NCBI RefSeq assembly: GCF_014529535.1 | Contig: NW_023503302.1 | Location: 2,029,039-2,093,038 of the forward strand | DNA: 64,000 bases | Reading direction: 5' to 3' | Source of the DNA: Bradysia coprophila | Lineage: Eukaryota > Arthropoda > Insecta > Diptera > Sciaridae | Shown here: piece after piece, positions 1 through 11,602 of the stretch | Numbering within the stretch: the stretch's first letter is position 1 | Layout: every line of letters starts with the position of its first letter | Made by a program: the position numbers and the translations under genes | Notes under the pieces: generated by a model | What the model saw: the letters and a program-made list of their open reading frames with translations, nothing else | Databases searched by the model: none | Told to the model about the DNA's origin: nothing

Positions 1-3000
1 CTACTATCCATCTTTTTATCCCTAGTCATGTAAAATACAATTAATAAGACTTTACTCTACGTCTAAAATGATTTTAGTTTCTAAATAATCTAAATATTTG
101 CATTATATGATTCATGTACCGAATTCGGATTGAAACAAATGTTCGCACGATGCTAGTGATACATTCGACTCACATGAGACTCTCCTTAGTTGTATAAATG
201 ATGGAATTTGTGTATGTACTGTCCTTTGACAAGAGGATCGCCACGGTTCAGCAGGGGGTTTTGAACATTTGTTTTTTACACGTTGGCACACGTGCTCTTG
301 TCAGATTCAAGATTCTTTTTACGAAGGTTACGCTGATTATACTTTGTGAAAAAGGCCAATACCTTGCAAATATGTCACATCTTGGACAGAATTTGACACT
401 GCAATATCTGCAACATGAAAAAACTAAATGTCCGAAACCCCCTGAAACCCCGTGCTTCCACCTACGTAATATACACAAACTAGGTGAGCCAATCTTAATT
501 TATTGTTAACGATAATAAACAGACCACTGTTGCCATTTTTGTCTACTCCTGATTATAAAATTAACTAACTTTGTTTTCATGGACCAGCTGGTCAAACAGT
601 CGAATCGAAATTGTGCACAAAATTGAAAGTCGTGTACTGTGTTACGAAGATGAATTTTTTTAAAGATATGTTACGAGGGGGTAATAAACATAGATAAAAT
701 CATGCACAACAATTCTATTCAATTTCAATTTACATTCACCCGAATTACTAATAATGTAAAATGTTCACGTGGTCATATCATAAATGACAACAACATAGAA
801 TTTTTCACTTTTTTCGATGGATTTAAAAACTGTGCCGTTAAAAACTGTTTTCAGCCGTACAGGTAACATCAACTTTTGTCCTCAGTTTTCGCAGCGACTA
901 CGTTGTAATTGCTGTAAAAACAGTTAACGTTTTCGAAACAAAACTCTGGAGCGTCGTATATATCCTAGTAGGATATCTCCTTATTTCTACCAATTTCGCT
1001 GCTGCTGCTTAACGACACTACTGACCTATTCAGTGTCCTCTTCTAAATGATAATTGTAATAGTCTGACCCTTTTCTCATTTCCCAGAGCCTAATTTGTGA
1101 GTAGACGTGGTACTGAGTGAAGGGTTTTTCTCCAACTGATGGTCTGTCTTAGTTCTGTATATCATTACGTATGAAATACGTGTCGTATGTTTATTTTGCC
1201 ATTGCAGCAATAATGCACATTGAAAACAGTAGTTTTCCACTGTACAATCACATATTCGTCTGGTTTGTATGCTTCATTTAAATCAATTTTCCATTCTAGC
1301 CAAAAGATAACCATCGTCCAGACGTACAACAGTTAATTACACGGGGATAGCTATTTACAAACAAATTTAAAACTCACGCACTACAATCATTTATGCCTAG
1401 CATTACAATTATTCCAAGGCAACAACCACTTTAATCAAGAAAATAAGATTGTCCATATCCATACACTATTTTCCATGTTTAATAAATTAAATTTACACGA
1501 AAAGAGTATGGCAGACTGTGTTAATACATAAACAGTAAAAGGGTGATGGTAAAATTGTAAACTTTACGTACTACTGAATACATACTTAGCAAAGAAAAGT
1601 TACTCTACCCTTCAAATCATTCCGGTTTCGGTTAAAAAAAATCATCCCAACCCACGATTTATGTAAATTACGTTTTCCTCATTGAAAAAATATGCGTGCC
1701 AACCATCAATAACAACAACAAAAAAAAATAACCGAAAGAGAAAACTTAAAATTGCCCTCATGTTTAACCAATTAAAGGATGTATTTAACGAAATTTGATT
1801 GCATTCGATACATGGTCGGTAGGCTTTGTGGTGTAAGTTTTTTAATTGATTTTTTTTCGGTGAATGTTTGTGTACTTTCGCACCATTTACGTCTATAGTA
1901 GCATATTCATTTGAAAAAAAATAGGAAATTTAGGTAATGTACATGAAGATGCGTGCGTGACTAGCATACATAACCTTTGTGCCATGTAAGGGACGAAACT
2001 CCAGCACCAGATATACCCTGCATAAAGTACATGTCGAACAATCATGGCGATTTAATCTAATGTTTAATTTAAATCTTTCGTTTCGTTTGCTATTTTTCAT
2101 TATGTGGTCAGATAAGCTTTTAAAGTGGTGGTTTGTCTATGAGATTTAACCACATTTTGAATATAGCCGGTAGCATGGGTATTCGTTACATGATGAAATC
2201 TGTTTTTGTTATGGATATGAGGCTATCGTGGCCGATTTCGAGGAGTGGATCCACTGAAACAAACAATAGTATTTTTCCTGACCCATGCGAAAGGGCTTTT
2301 TAGCGAATTTGAGACGAGTTCTGGAATTGAATTCGCTAAAAATTCGCAAATTGTACGATATTTTGTTCTTGTGTAACGGGAAGATAACTCTGCAATGAAG
2401 CAAAATGAATCTAGTAGTAAGTAATAAGAAAGTGGTACTACGACTCGGAGAGGATGTATTTTACACATGCTATAAAGCGTTACTTTTGTTTCAAGCGAAC
2501 GTTTTAGCTAAAGTGGTGAGTTAATGTGTCTACTCCAAATGGGTTGAAAATGCTTCATGGTCAAGTCACATTAATTATATTTGTACTGAGGATTCAATTT
2601 ATCGCTACAGTGGTTTTCGCATTAAAAATTTACGTTTTTAATTTCCCTTTTCTACGTCACAACTGGCCTGCTGAAAATTTGTAGCAAACATTTCCATAAA
2701 GCTTCCGGTGCATAAATTTGTTTAATCCATATTTTTGAAGACATAATACCATTTCAAACATAAAAGGATAATAATAAAATGTATATCCTCCCCCACTACT
2801 CTTTTACCACCAACCGAGAAGCCTCGTATCAGTCTTTTAATAAAATAAAATAAAACAAAAACCACATTGCCTTTCGTTGTTCACTTGAAAGTTTTTGAAT
2901 ATTGTCTTTTCTCAAAAGGACCTTTAACATGCTTTAGAAAATGAAAATACACAATCAAAGGTAACACAAAACAGTCAACTTTAAAAGACAACAAAAGAGT

Positions 3001-3343
3001 TGGAAGCTCACACAAGTTTATACAGATAACCCTTACAGGATATTACACGTATAGAGAAAAGGGGTTATGTTTTTGAAAAGCACTTGCACTACTCCCTCTT
3101 TAAGAACTGGAGCGCACAAAACGTGATTACATTGTATACATAGTTTGATATTGTGTTCCAGAGCGTAGACTGTACGCAGAAAACAAAAATAAACGGAACA
3201 AGCACGTCAAACTGACTACATGGGTAATTGGAGAGACCCGCTCAATATTGCATAATATATGTGTCTAGAGAGCATTTTTGCATTTTCTATATACCAAACG
3301 GTGATGAGGAAGGACTTTGTTATCTCCAACTCGAAGAACTGAG
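1..3343. other. AT-rich intergenic DNA, no gene supported
   Basis: I see only AT-rich, stop-dense sequence here. The short open frames (for example 198-509 and 2209-2468) overlap on opposite strands, contain no recognisable domain and have low-complexity composition, so none is called. No clear palindrome or tandem repeat stands out. Confidence 0.5.
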
Positions 3344-3348
3344 GTACG

Positions 3349-3432
3349 TTTTTAATCTTGCATTCTTTTTATTCGTTCCATTCGCTTGGTTTGTTCCATT
3401 TGTTTTGTTCGTTCCATTCGTTCCACATTTCT
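3349..3432. repeat. Degenerate short tandem repeat (GTTCCATTC-like)
   Basis: Imperfect 9-11 bp units of the type GTTCCATTC, GTTCCATTT and GTTTGTTCC are repeated. The minus strand reads as GGAACAAAT-type units. These resemble in length and GG-start the GGAATTGAAA and GGATTAAAT arrays found inside the two CGAGGGGT elements further right. No CGAGGGGT terminus is next to this copy, so it may be an orphan remnant or an unrelated microsatellite. Confidence 0.5.
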
Positions 3433-4257
3433 TCTACACCATACGTACGAGTGCGTACAACGGCGTACGTTTCTTTTGTTAACAACATGTGGAACAAATA
3501 AAACTGTAGGACATAAAACACATAAAAAGTTTAATTGCAAGGATTGTACTTCAATTAACTAAACAAAATCTTCACTTTAGACATAACATCCAAGTTAAAT
3601 TATTAGAACTAACTTTAGGACTGAAAATGAAGAAAGAAAATCCGAATGTTTCAAAGACGACAAACGGCCAACGCTGTGTTTTCTTTCAGCTGTTTTTTTA
3701 TTCCGACTTATTCAACCTTACGTACATTGGTATTAAAAAGTATCAAATACTTACATGAAACTAAAAATTGTTACGAACGACACTTCATAGACACTTCACC
3801 TTTCATCAATCACTAGGTGTACTCGTGAGGGAAGAATTTTTAAAATATAATTAAAAAGTGTGTCAAAGGCGACATCATATATTGCAATAACTCTATTGTA
3901 CATACTATATTTTTCCGATATTCTCAATAAATATATTGCGAATTACTGGGTTAACAGACTGTGTCAAGAGCATTTAAGCAGTAAACACATCGAAACACAG
4001 TCCGACATGAACCGATCAAGAAACCGTATTTCTTTGGCCTTTGACTATGCCTTGGATTATTATACTATCGAGCAGCAAAATAATGCAACAAGGTGAAGAT
4101 TAGCAAAGAAAAATTGTCTACTGACACCACTTTTTTTGGATTAAAATAATGTCGATAATTCTAAGAGAAACGGGTTACGAACGCAAATGTTACTTTTGTT
4201 ATAAAGAGATATGCAGATTGGTCGGGTTTCAAGCCCATTGGATCCGGTTCCGTTCAG
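3433..4257. other. Intergenic, nothing supported
   Basis: AT-rich, without coding or repeat structure that I can support. A 78-codon open frame at 3860-4096 has no domain and is not called. Confidence 0.4.
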
Positions 4258-4289
4258 GGTAAAAACGAGGGGTAACCGACTCGGGTAAT

Positions 4290-4440
4290 TGACTACACAC
4301 CCTCAAAGGAATTGCCGGAGTATCCGGTAAATAATTGGAATTGATGGAATTGACCGGAATTGATCGGAATTGGCAGTAATTGATCGGAATTGACTGGAAA
4401 TATGTGGAATTGTAAGGAATTGAAAGTAAATGAGAGTAAA
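4290..4440. repeat. Left subterminal array of GGAATTGA-type units
   Basis: About a dozen degenerate 9-11 bp units (GGAATTGAT, GGAATTGAC, GGAATTGTA and similar) run in one orientation just inside the left terminus of the 1.63-kb element. Arrays just inside transposon ends often serve as transposase-binding sites; that role here is inference. Confidence 0.75.
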
Positions 4441-5589
4441 TGCTGATAAGTGTGATTATCGGAAAAAAGGGCCAGCGAATGCAAAACCACATTATTTCCT
4501 TTTTGTTTTAATTTTAAAGGCTCCCGCACAATAAATAACAGTGTACAGTGTTGATCAGTTCCATTTTAGAACAGGTCCAACGTCCTTTTATGTTCAAAAT
4601 ATGCACACTGAAAGATTCTTCTTCAGAGGATTCTTGTGAGTCAGATACGGAAGAGTTTGAGCCGCAACAAACAAGTGAATATTCGTCGGGGGAATGTTAG
4701 GCTGGGGCATTGCCGATGCGAAATGCTCCAGTTTCAAACCAAATTTACAAAAAATGCATCACCGACAATATCATCTATTCCATCAACTTTTCAAAAGCCT
4801 AAAATCTTACGATGTCGATCACTTGAACGAAACAAAAAATTCAGTGCTTTGGCTTTTGCTGACGTGTGCTGAACAAATCCATTTCCTGTCGAGATACGAA
4901 CAACGTTTTGTGCATGGGACAACTGAAACAGGCAAAACACAGCAATTTACTTGAAAACATACACATTTCACATTCACCATATTAATCAGTGGTAGTCATG
5001 AAGTTTTTTTCATGGCTTGGGCATAAATTACGGAATTTTTCTCGTAACTTAGGCCCTCAGCATGAAAAGTTATATACGCATCTGTTGTGGACGATTTATT
5101 TTAGGCACTTTCGCTTGTCGCCCTCACTTCGTTCGCGCTACAATCCGCGAACCTAAAATATACCGTACACAACATATACGTAAATAACTATTCCTGCACG
5201 ATATACAGTTCGGGAAAAACTGACATTTCTTAATGAAAAATCATGGCAAAATATGTCATATTTCAGTTGTCGGATGCACAAAAGTTTTTCGTCATTTCCT
5301 GACTTGGTACGAAAAATACTATTTATCTAAAATAAACAATGATGTGCGATGTGAAATCATTTTAAAAAAAACTGCAGTCAATTGGACGGTTTAATCTAAA
5401 TTGAAATTGAAAAATCTCTTCTAGAGTAAAAAGTAAAGATTCTAACAAAATGAGTCTCAAATGTAGGACAACATAGTTGTTCCAAATTTTATCTTGATTT
5501 AGTCTGACGATTCTTTTTCCGAAATGCTTAAGGGTTTAACTTTGACTTTAAATTTATATCTATTTGAAAATATCGAGCAATTATTTCGA

Positions 5590-5850
5590 AAATTCGTGGA
5601 ATTGAAGGAATTGATTGGAATTATAGGAATTGAAGGGCGAATCCGGCAAGTAGTGGTGTTAATCTGTTAATTAAAGAAATAAAAGGAATTAAGAGCAATT
5701 AAAAGGAATTGACAGGAAGTAACTTTAGAAATTGAAAGGGAATTGAAAGGAATTGAAAGGAATTGAACGGAATTGAAAGGAAATAGAGCGAATCCGGCAA
5801 TTAGACGAGTTGGTCCGGTAATTGAAGTAATTAAACGGAATTGAAAGGAA
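5590..5850. repeat. Right subterminal array of GGAATTGAAA-type units
   Basis: Units such as GGAATTGAAA are repeated, most regularly at about 5730-5780. Two longer interspersed units contain GCGAATCCGGCAA (near 5637 and 5790). The orientation is the same as at the left end, so the arrays are direct although the termini are inverted. Confidence 0.75.
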
Positions 5851-5903
5851 TTAGAAATTGATTTGCCACCATTTTGGACAGTCGGTTACCCCTCGGGTAA
5901 AAA

Positions 5904-7457
5904 CTTGGACTATCCAAAAGTTTTAAGTAGCCAAAGAACAATTCCATTCGAAAAAAGCGAGCGAAAATCGAAAATTTTGTACAAAAATTTGTTTTGTCCT
6001 GTCAAGCATGCCTCACGAATTAGTCGGGAAACAGACAAAATTTTTATAATTTATATATATTCTTTACACAAAATAGAACAATTCTCCGTTTACAGAATTT
6101 TTTTTTACGATAATTCAAATATATTTAAAAAGCATTTTAATAATTTTGTGCGACTTTCTTCTCAATATTTTTCAATATTCAAATAGACTGTCAGGAGACT
6201 GTCGGGAGGCAGTAAGTTGTTTAGAACAGTTTAGAACTTTCATTTACTAACACACACAAACATTGCCGATTGTTGTATAAATTTGATGTGAGTTTTTTTC
6301 ATATGTTGTAGAAGAAATATTTTCTTAAAATAAGCCTTTTTGTCAAAATAATTTATAAAAAGTCGCTGTTTCCCGACTAATTGGAAATCTGACTGACCTG
6401 AATCCGATCGAGCCGAATAAACCTTGGGTATCCCGACATTTTCGTGCAGCCCGCCCATCTCTACTTTTGTGTTGTCCTTATATTCATGGAGTTACTAAGG
6501 TTACGTGTATCAGGATTTAAGTAAAATACTTTAACGAGAACTAACTTAAAGAATGTGTTGAGATTCAAATGTATTTTGTATGAGGAGGACAAAGATAAAT
6601 TGTCAAAGGCTTGAAAAATGTTTCTTTAAATTTCTTGGCGATAATACACAATAGTTGATAACATGGCGACCTTATGTCTTCAGTTAGACAGATTTTTTTT
6701 TAATACACTCACCCTTCAATCAGAATAAAGGACACGTATAACATATTGGCTTCATCTGTTTATTCATCCTGTTATTTACGGAAAAGACAATAAAATATAA
6801 CCAGAAGATAAAAAAGACACTATACATGCGTCGGTATAGTTCGGCAAAGCATAGGGATGGTAAATAAAGGTAAATATGCAAATAAAGGAATCGTTAGAAA
6901 TCTAGAAACAAATTTGACTCAATCACTCAATCTAAGAATATTTGATTTAATTTATCACTCTCGGATGTATAGTATGTATATGTTCTGTGAAGGATTGTCG
7001 GACTGAAAGTCTAGTTAAGGTTTTACTAACATACCATAACAAAATATTACATTACCACGCCAGTTTTATACAATTCTATCGCGTAACGTCAGTCACTAAG
7101 TTATGAGTTAGAATGAAGTATTCAGTGCCTTACTTTTTCACAACTAGATTCGTGTTTTAAATCTTCACATCTAGTGAGCAATATACCATCCTTATAAAAG
7201 AGAAATTTCCCCTTGAATGAACTAGAATAAATCTAACCTGTTGCTAATCACAGGTTGGATATTTTAGTTTCTTTCAACAGAATCTGTGTACAATGTAATT
7301 AATACATTAGGCTAAAATAGATTGTTCGAACGCGCTCAAACGTATTTAATTGCTGCTGAACTCATAAATGGAATGTAAGCATCGTCAGCATATATCTTAC
7401 ACTTTCTACATTGCACGCTTCATTCACTTCATTGTTTGCTATCAGTTTTTGTTTTTC
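5904..7457. other. Intergenic DNA with one short inverted repeat pair
   Basis: An inverted pair of about 18 bp (GAATTAGTCGGGAAACAG near 6018 and its complement near 6367) brackets about 350 bp. It may be the trace of an old foldback element. The 107-codon open frame at 5863-6186 starts inside the neighbouring transposon end and has no domain. Nothing else is supported in this stretch. Confidence 0.4.
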
Positions 7458-8051
7458 GAATTCTTTTGCTGAAAATCATGCATTTGGGCGTTTTTTGAAT
7501 ATTGGATTTTAGTTTACTTTCGATGCTATCTTGGTATCGGGGAATCTGGCACACTGTGACAAAAGAACGCACTTTTAAACTACGTAAAGAGTGAACTCGC
7601 ACACGCAAGTTTTTTGCTGCAAATGCTTTTTAGCCGTGTCATCGACCTTATGACTCCTTTTACAAAATGTTGGTATCGAAAAATCGTGTGCGAGTTCACC
7701 TTTTACGTAGTTGAAAAATTATCTTTCCACCATAATTCATTTTCAAAAATGTACGGCCGTAAAAACGACCATGAATGTAATTAGCTTTCAAAAGAAAATA
7801 GATTTAGTTGTATCAGTTTGACCAGCTCTGAGAAAACTGAGCAGTTTATGAAATTTTTGTTAAACTGCTGACTTTTCTCAGAGCTAGTCAAACGACTACA
7901 ACCAAATCTATTTTCTGATGAAATTCAACACATTCTTGGTCGTTATTGCAGTTGCACATTTCACAAAAAGGATTCTGATATAATAAATCATAAAAATGAG
8001 ATACGAGACACGCAAATGTAGGCTACAATTTTAGCTAAGCATCGATGCATC
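7458..8051. mobile_element. Foldback element of the TTAA family, copy 1, interrupted
   Basis: This copy is about 60-75% similar by eye to copy 2, which follows directly. It shares the inner palindrome (AGCTCTGAGAAAACTGAGCA facing its complement, about 7825-7890) and the outer block ending GTAGGCTACAATTTTAGC. The left end is degenerate. A smaller inverted repeat of about 26 bp at 7580-7605 and 7687-7712 (ACTACGTAAA...GAACTCGCACAC and inverse) appears to have inserted into the left half. The right end abuts the TTAA at 8052-8055 that also bounds copy 2. Confidence 0.7.
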
Positions 8052-8460
8052 TTAAGAGGCATCGGTTCTTTGCTGAAAAGCATACATCAGGGCGATTTTT
8101 AAATACTGGATTTTAGTTTACTTTTGATGATATCTTTCCATCAGAATCCTTTTTAAAAAATGCACGACCGCAATTCCGTCCACGAATGTGGTAGCTTTTA
8201 ACAGAAAATACATTTGGTTGTAGCAGTTTGACGGGATCTGAGAAACGTGAGCAGTTTATGAAAATTTCGTTAAACTGCTCACTTTTCTCAGAGCTGGTCA
8301 AACGACTATAACCAAATGTATTTTCTGTTGAAAGCTAACACATTGGAATCGTGGTTGTACATCTTTGAAAAACGATTCTGTTGGAAAGATATCATCAAAA
8401 ATGAAATATGAGGTACACAAATGTAGGCTACAATTTTAGCTAAGTACCAATGCCTGTTAA
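8052..8460. mobile_element. Foldback element of the TTAA family, copy 2
   Basis: A 401-bp palindromic element (8056-8456) is flanked on both sides by TTAA (8052-8055 and 8457-8460). It begins GAGGCATCGG and ends CCAATGCCTG. The two halves are complementary through most of their length, with a central fold at about 8262. TTAA duplication is the hallmark of piggyBac-like and some Kolobok-type elements; the superfamily is inferred from the duplication only. No ORF is present. Confidence 0.8.
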
Positions 8461-10548
8461 CATTTGTTAATAGGGTCGATCCGGTACATAACTACTTTTT
8501 CTAATAACATCATTGGTTTTGCCTGTATTCGCTATGTAAGGCATATAATATTTGGTATATTTGTTCTATGTATTACTCACGCGAAAGTAATAAATTGAAT
8601 TTTTAACTTTATTTTTCTTAAGTCCTATTATGACAGTAATAAAGTTTTCTGCGGTTTTTTGCGTTAGTCGAAAAAAAAGCGTATAGATCAAAAAGGATTT
8701 TTTCCGTTTATTGTGCCAAAGCTTTTAAAATAAAAATGAAATTTTAATGTTGTGTTGCTACTTTCGATTTATGCTGTGTGCCGCTGTGTGAAAGAGTGTT
8801 TGTACCATAAAAATATTGGGGATAAAATAAATAACAAAAAAAAAAAAATATTATGTTGTATGTGTGGTTGGTTATTGCATAAAATATAAAACGAACAAAC
8901 TTTTTGACCTTTTTTAATGTTATTTCTTTTTTGGGGAAAAGTGCTTTTAATTTCATTCCGTTATTTATTGCTTTTTTGTTTCGATGCCAGGGATTTTTTC
9001 TTTTGAAGTGAAAGGGAGAATACGTATAAACCTTGATAGGATATTTAGACGTATCTTTCGGTTATACATTCTACCGTATAGTATTAATTTAGTATTGCAA
9101 CACACCAATATCAAGATAAACATTTTTCCCAATTTTCCATGTAAGAGAAGAAATAATAATACAAAAAAAATCATCATCCTGCATTACCTTTTCCAGTCTT
9201 ACGATATCTTTTCGCTTCACATGTAATAACATTATGACGATCATAAATCATAGTCATCATAGTAACTTCCGTTTAGGTTTTCTGTGAAAAAGGGACTGAT
9301 TGAAAACATGTAACATCAAAAGAATTTAAATAAAAACAAATCGATTTTCAATCGCATGCATTGGCACCCTCCGCTTTTTAGCTTATGAAATGAAATAAAC
9401 GGGAAAATAAAAAAATATTTGAAAGCAAATTAATAGGGCGTGCGTATATGCCTGTATTAGACACATACGTCTTTTCAATCGGATGTTATAAACTATTATG
9501 GAGGACAGTCGTTGAGTTTTACTTGATGGGTAATATGTAATTTAGAAAAAATATCCCTTTCCCAATAACGCGTAGGCACAGTAGAACATTTTTGTTAGTA
9601 AATTAGCAGTTTCTATGTTGTAAATAATGTTTCCATTTGATTTGAATTTATTTTTTATTCATCGACTTCCGGTGTGATAGTATAATAAATAAACCCAAAG
9701 ATAATAACCCTTAAAAAATATTGTATGATCAAATTATAAACCCCACGATGATTTTTTTTTAATTAATTTCAACACATCACGACTCTGATATTTTATGACT
9801 TTTAGCGGCAGTAAAAACCGAAAATGTTTTCATATAACCGGAGAGCCGGAGAGAAGAGAAGAAAAAAACAACAGCGGAACAGAAATCATATTGACACCAT
9901 GTACATTTTTCCAAACATAAATTTTCTCTGTGCATTATGCTTTTTCGTTACTCGTTTTTTTTATAATATTTCCTCGTTTAATGAAAATATATTACACTTG
10001 CAAATCCATGCAAAACGTGACCTAAAAGACAACGATAAAATGCAATTTACAATTTGCGATGCAATAAATTATAGTTTGGTGTTTAGCGAGAGAAAAAATA
10101 TGTTTCAGTTTCTTTAAGTATTTTTTGATTTTAATGTGCATAACGAGATGATGTCACTGCATAAAAAGAAATTGCGAATAAATTGAAACTGTTTTATGCA
10201 AGGTGATGCTTAAAAAATAATTTAAAAAAACGAAATTATGGGATTTAACGATCAAATGTTTGTTTTGGTTGGCCTTCGTCGAATGTGATAAATTCATGAA
10301 TGGGTTGTTTGTGTGCAGTACATTATGTTCGACAAAAATTGCTTATAAAAATAGCTCACTCGCACGTTAAATTATTATGAGACATTTAGGGCGTTCTGTT
10401 GCAAATTATCCGGCTAAAATATTTTACAGTATGAAAGGCCTTTACAAAATTTTATCCCAGCAGGAAAATACATGAGAAAATTAAAGTTTTGAATTCGCAA
10501 CTATTTTGCCTCCATTCATTTTAAAGTAAATTTCAGACTTGTTAAGTG
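8461..10548. other. Intergenic AT-rich DNA, nothing supported
   Basis: Very A/T-rich with several homopolymer runs (for example poly-A near 8840). The open frames at 8744-9226 and 9824-10,117 are short, overlap on both strands and have AT-driven composition. No gene or repeat is supported. Confidence 0.45.
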
Positions 10549-10670
10549 TCCACTCCACTCAACAAAAAATACTCCGTGAGAGAGTTAGCTGTTAGCTGTC
10601 AAAAAAAACAAAAAAATGAAAAAGTTCAATTTTGTCTCTCACACGGAGTACTTTTTTGGTAAGAGGAAAC
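10549..10670. mobile_element. Short MITE, family with 41,585-41,722
   Basis: The ends are inverted: CAACAAAAAATACTCCGTG on the left faces CACGGAGTACTTTTTTGG inverted on the right. The middle contains AGCTGTCAA and AATTTTGTCTCTCA. A second copy with the same layout lies at 41,585-41,722. It has no coding capacity. Confidence 0.75.
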
Positions 10671-10700
10671 TAAGTATTATTGGCTCAAAGATACGAAGCA

Positions 10701-11330
10701 TTTTTTGGAGCTAAAGCTTTCTAAAATCTGTGACTGGGAAGAAAAATAGTCGTGTCGTAGCTCATTTTAAAGGGAATTTCAAGAGCTTTCAAACGAATAT
10801 AGACTCGACGTAAACTTTCACCGGGTTGCAGATTCATTGACCTTCCAATGTGTTGAAAATGGTACGAGAAAAACCAATTTTTTTTATTTTTCACAGAATT
10901 TATGCAAAAAGCGGTTTTAAATTATTCTTAGCATTGTTGGCGTGAACATTGTAGCAATTCTGGGGAGAAATAGTCGATTTTTGGGTCAACTTTAACTGTC
11001 GTAACTTTATGATCGAAAAATCATCAAAATGACATTTTTTCTCAAATTTCTCCTTACATCGCTCATTTTTCCCTAGAATTGCTGCATTGTTCACGCCAAC
11101 AATTCTAAGAACAATTTGGAACCGTTTTTTTGCAGAAATTCTGTGAAAAATAAAAAAAATGGTTTTTCTCGTACCATTTTCAACACATTGGAAGGTTAAT
11201 GAATCTGCCACCCGGTGAAACTTTACGTCGATATTCGTTTGAAAGCTCTTGAAATTCACTTTAAAATGAGCTACGACACGACTATTTGGCTTCCCAGTCA
11301 CAGATTTTGGAAAGCTTTAACTCCAAAAAA
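10701..11330. mobile_element. 630-bp foldback element
   Basis: The left arm (about 10,701-10,972) and right arm (about 11,068-11,330) are inverted copies. They start TTTTTTGGAG and end CTCCAAAAAA, with long matches such as AATCTGTGACTGGGAAG. The loop is about 95 bp. The 133-codon minus-strand open frame at 10,900-11,301 lies in the arm and loop and is an accident of the repeat. No clear target duplication was found at the ends. Confidence 0.85.
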
Positions 11331-11444
11331 ATTCTGGAAAAGTCATGGTCGGGAACACTTTTTGTAATTTTTCATCAGTGAGTCGAATTTTTTTTAATTT
11401 TGAAGTATGCTAAATTCAAGCCACAGTCTCTACTAGTAGTTAGC

Positions 11445-11602
11445 GGTCATTCACAAATTACGCACGCACCAAATTCGAAATTTCAGACCCCCCTCTCCCC
11501 CTTGCACGCGAAAATGTATGGAGAAAATTTCAAAAATGTATGAAGCGTACGCTTTTGTCAAACCCCTCCCCCCTTAAGAGCGTGCGTAATTTGTGAATGG
11601 CC
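11445..11602. mobile_element. 158-bp MITE with ATTCACAAATTACGCACGC ends
   Basis: The terminal inverted repeat reads CATTCACAAATTACGCACGC on the left and its exact complement on the right, just before GGCC. The interior has pyrimidine-rich blocks (CCCCCCTCTCCCCC facing CCCCTCCCCCC). MITEs with CATTCACAAATTACG-like ends are widespread in insects; this is from family knowledge, not a search. Confidence 0.8.

Larger units (their letters stand above)
4258..5903. mobile_element. 1.63-kb DNA transposon, CGAGGGGT ends, 8-bp target duplication
   Basis: The element spans 4266-5895. It begins CGAGGGGTAACCGACT and ends with the exact inverse, a perfect 16-bp terminal inverted repeat. It is flanked by the same 8 bases GGTAAAAA at 4258-4265 and 5896-5903, which is a precise target-site duplication. 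Inside each end is an array of about 10-bp units of the form GGAATTGAAA (about 4290-4440 and 5590-5850), in the same orientation at both ends. The interior has no intact long ORF. A 36-codon acidic, Ser/Glu-rich frame starting at 4591 could be the decayed N-terminus of an element protein. A hairpin related to that at 47,208 lies near 5075-5180. An 8-bp duplication fits hAT, P, Merlin or MULE superfamilies; the termini do not identify one. Confidence 0.85.

Noticed and set aside
3352..3540. Minus-strand frame of Glu-Arg-Thr-Lys/Gln-Met repeats
   Set aside because: It arises from the GTTCCATTC-type microsatellite and has no other coding support.
10900..11301. 133-codon minus-strand frame
   Set aside because: It lies across the arm and loop of the 630-bp foldback, and the inverted arm has a broken equivalent; no domain is seen.
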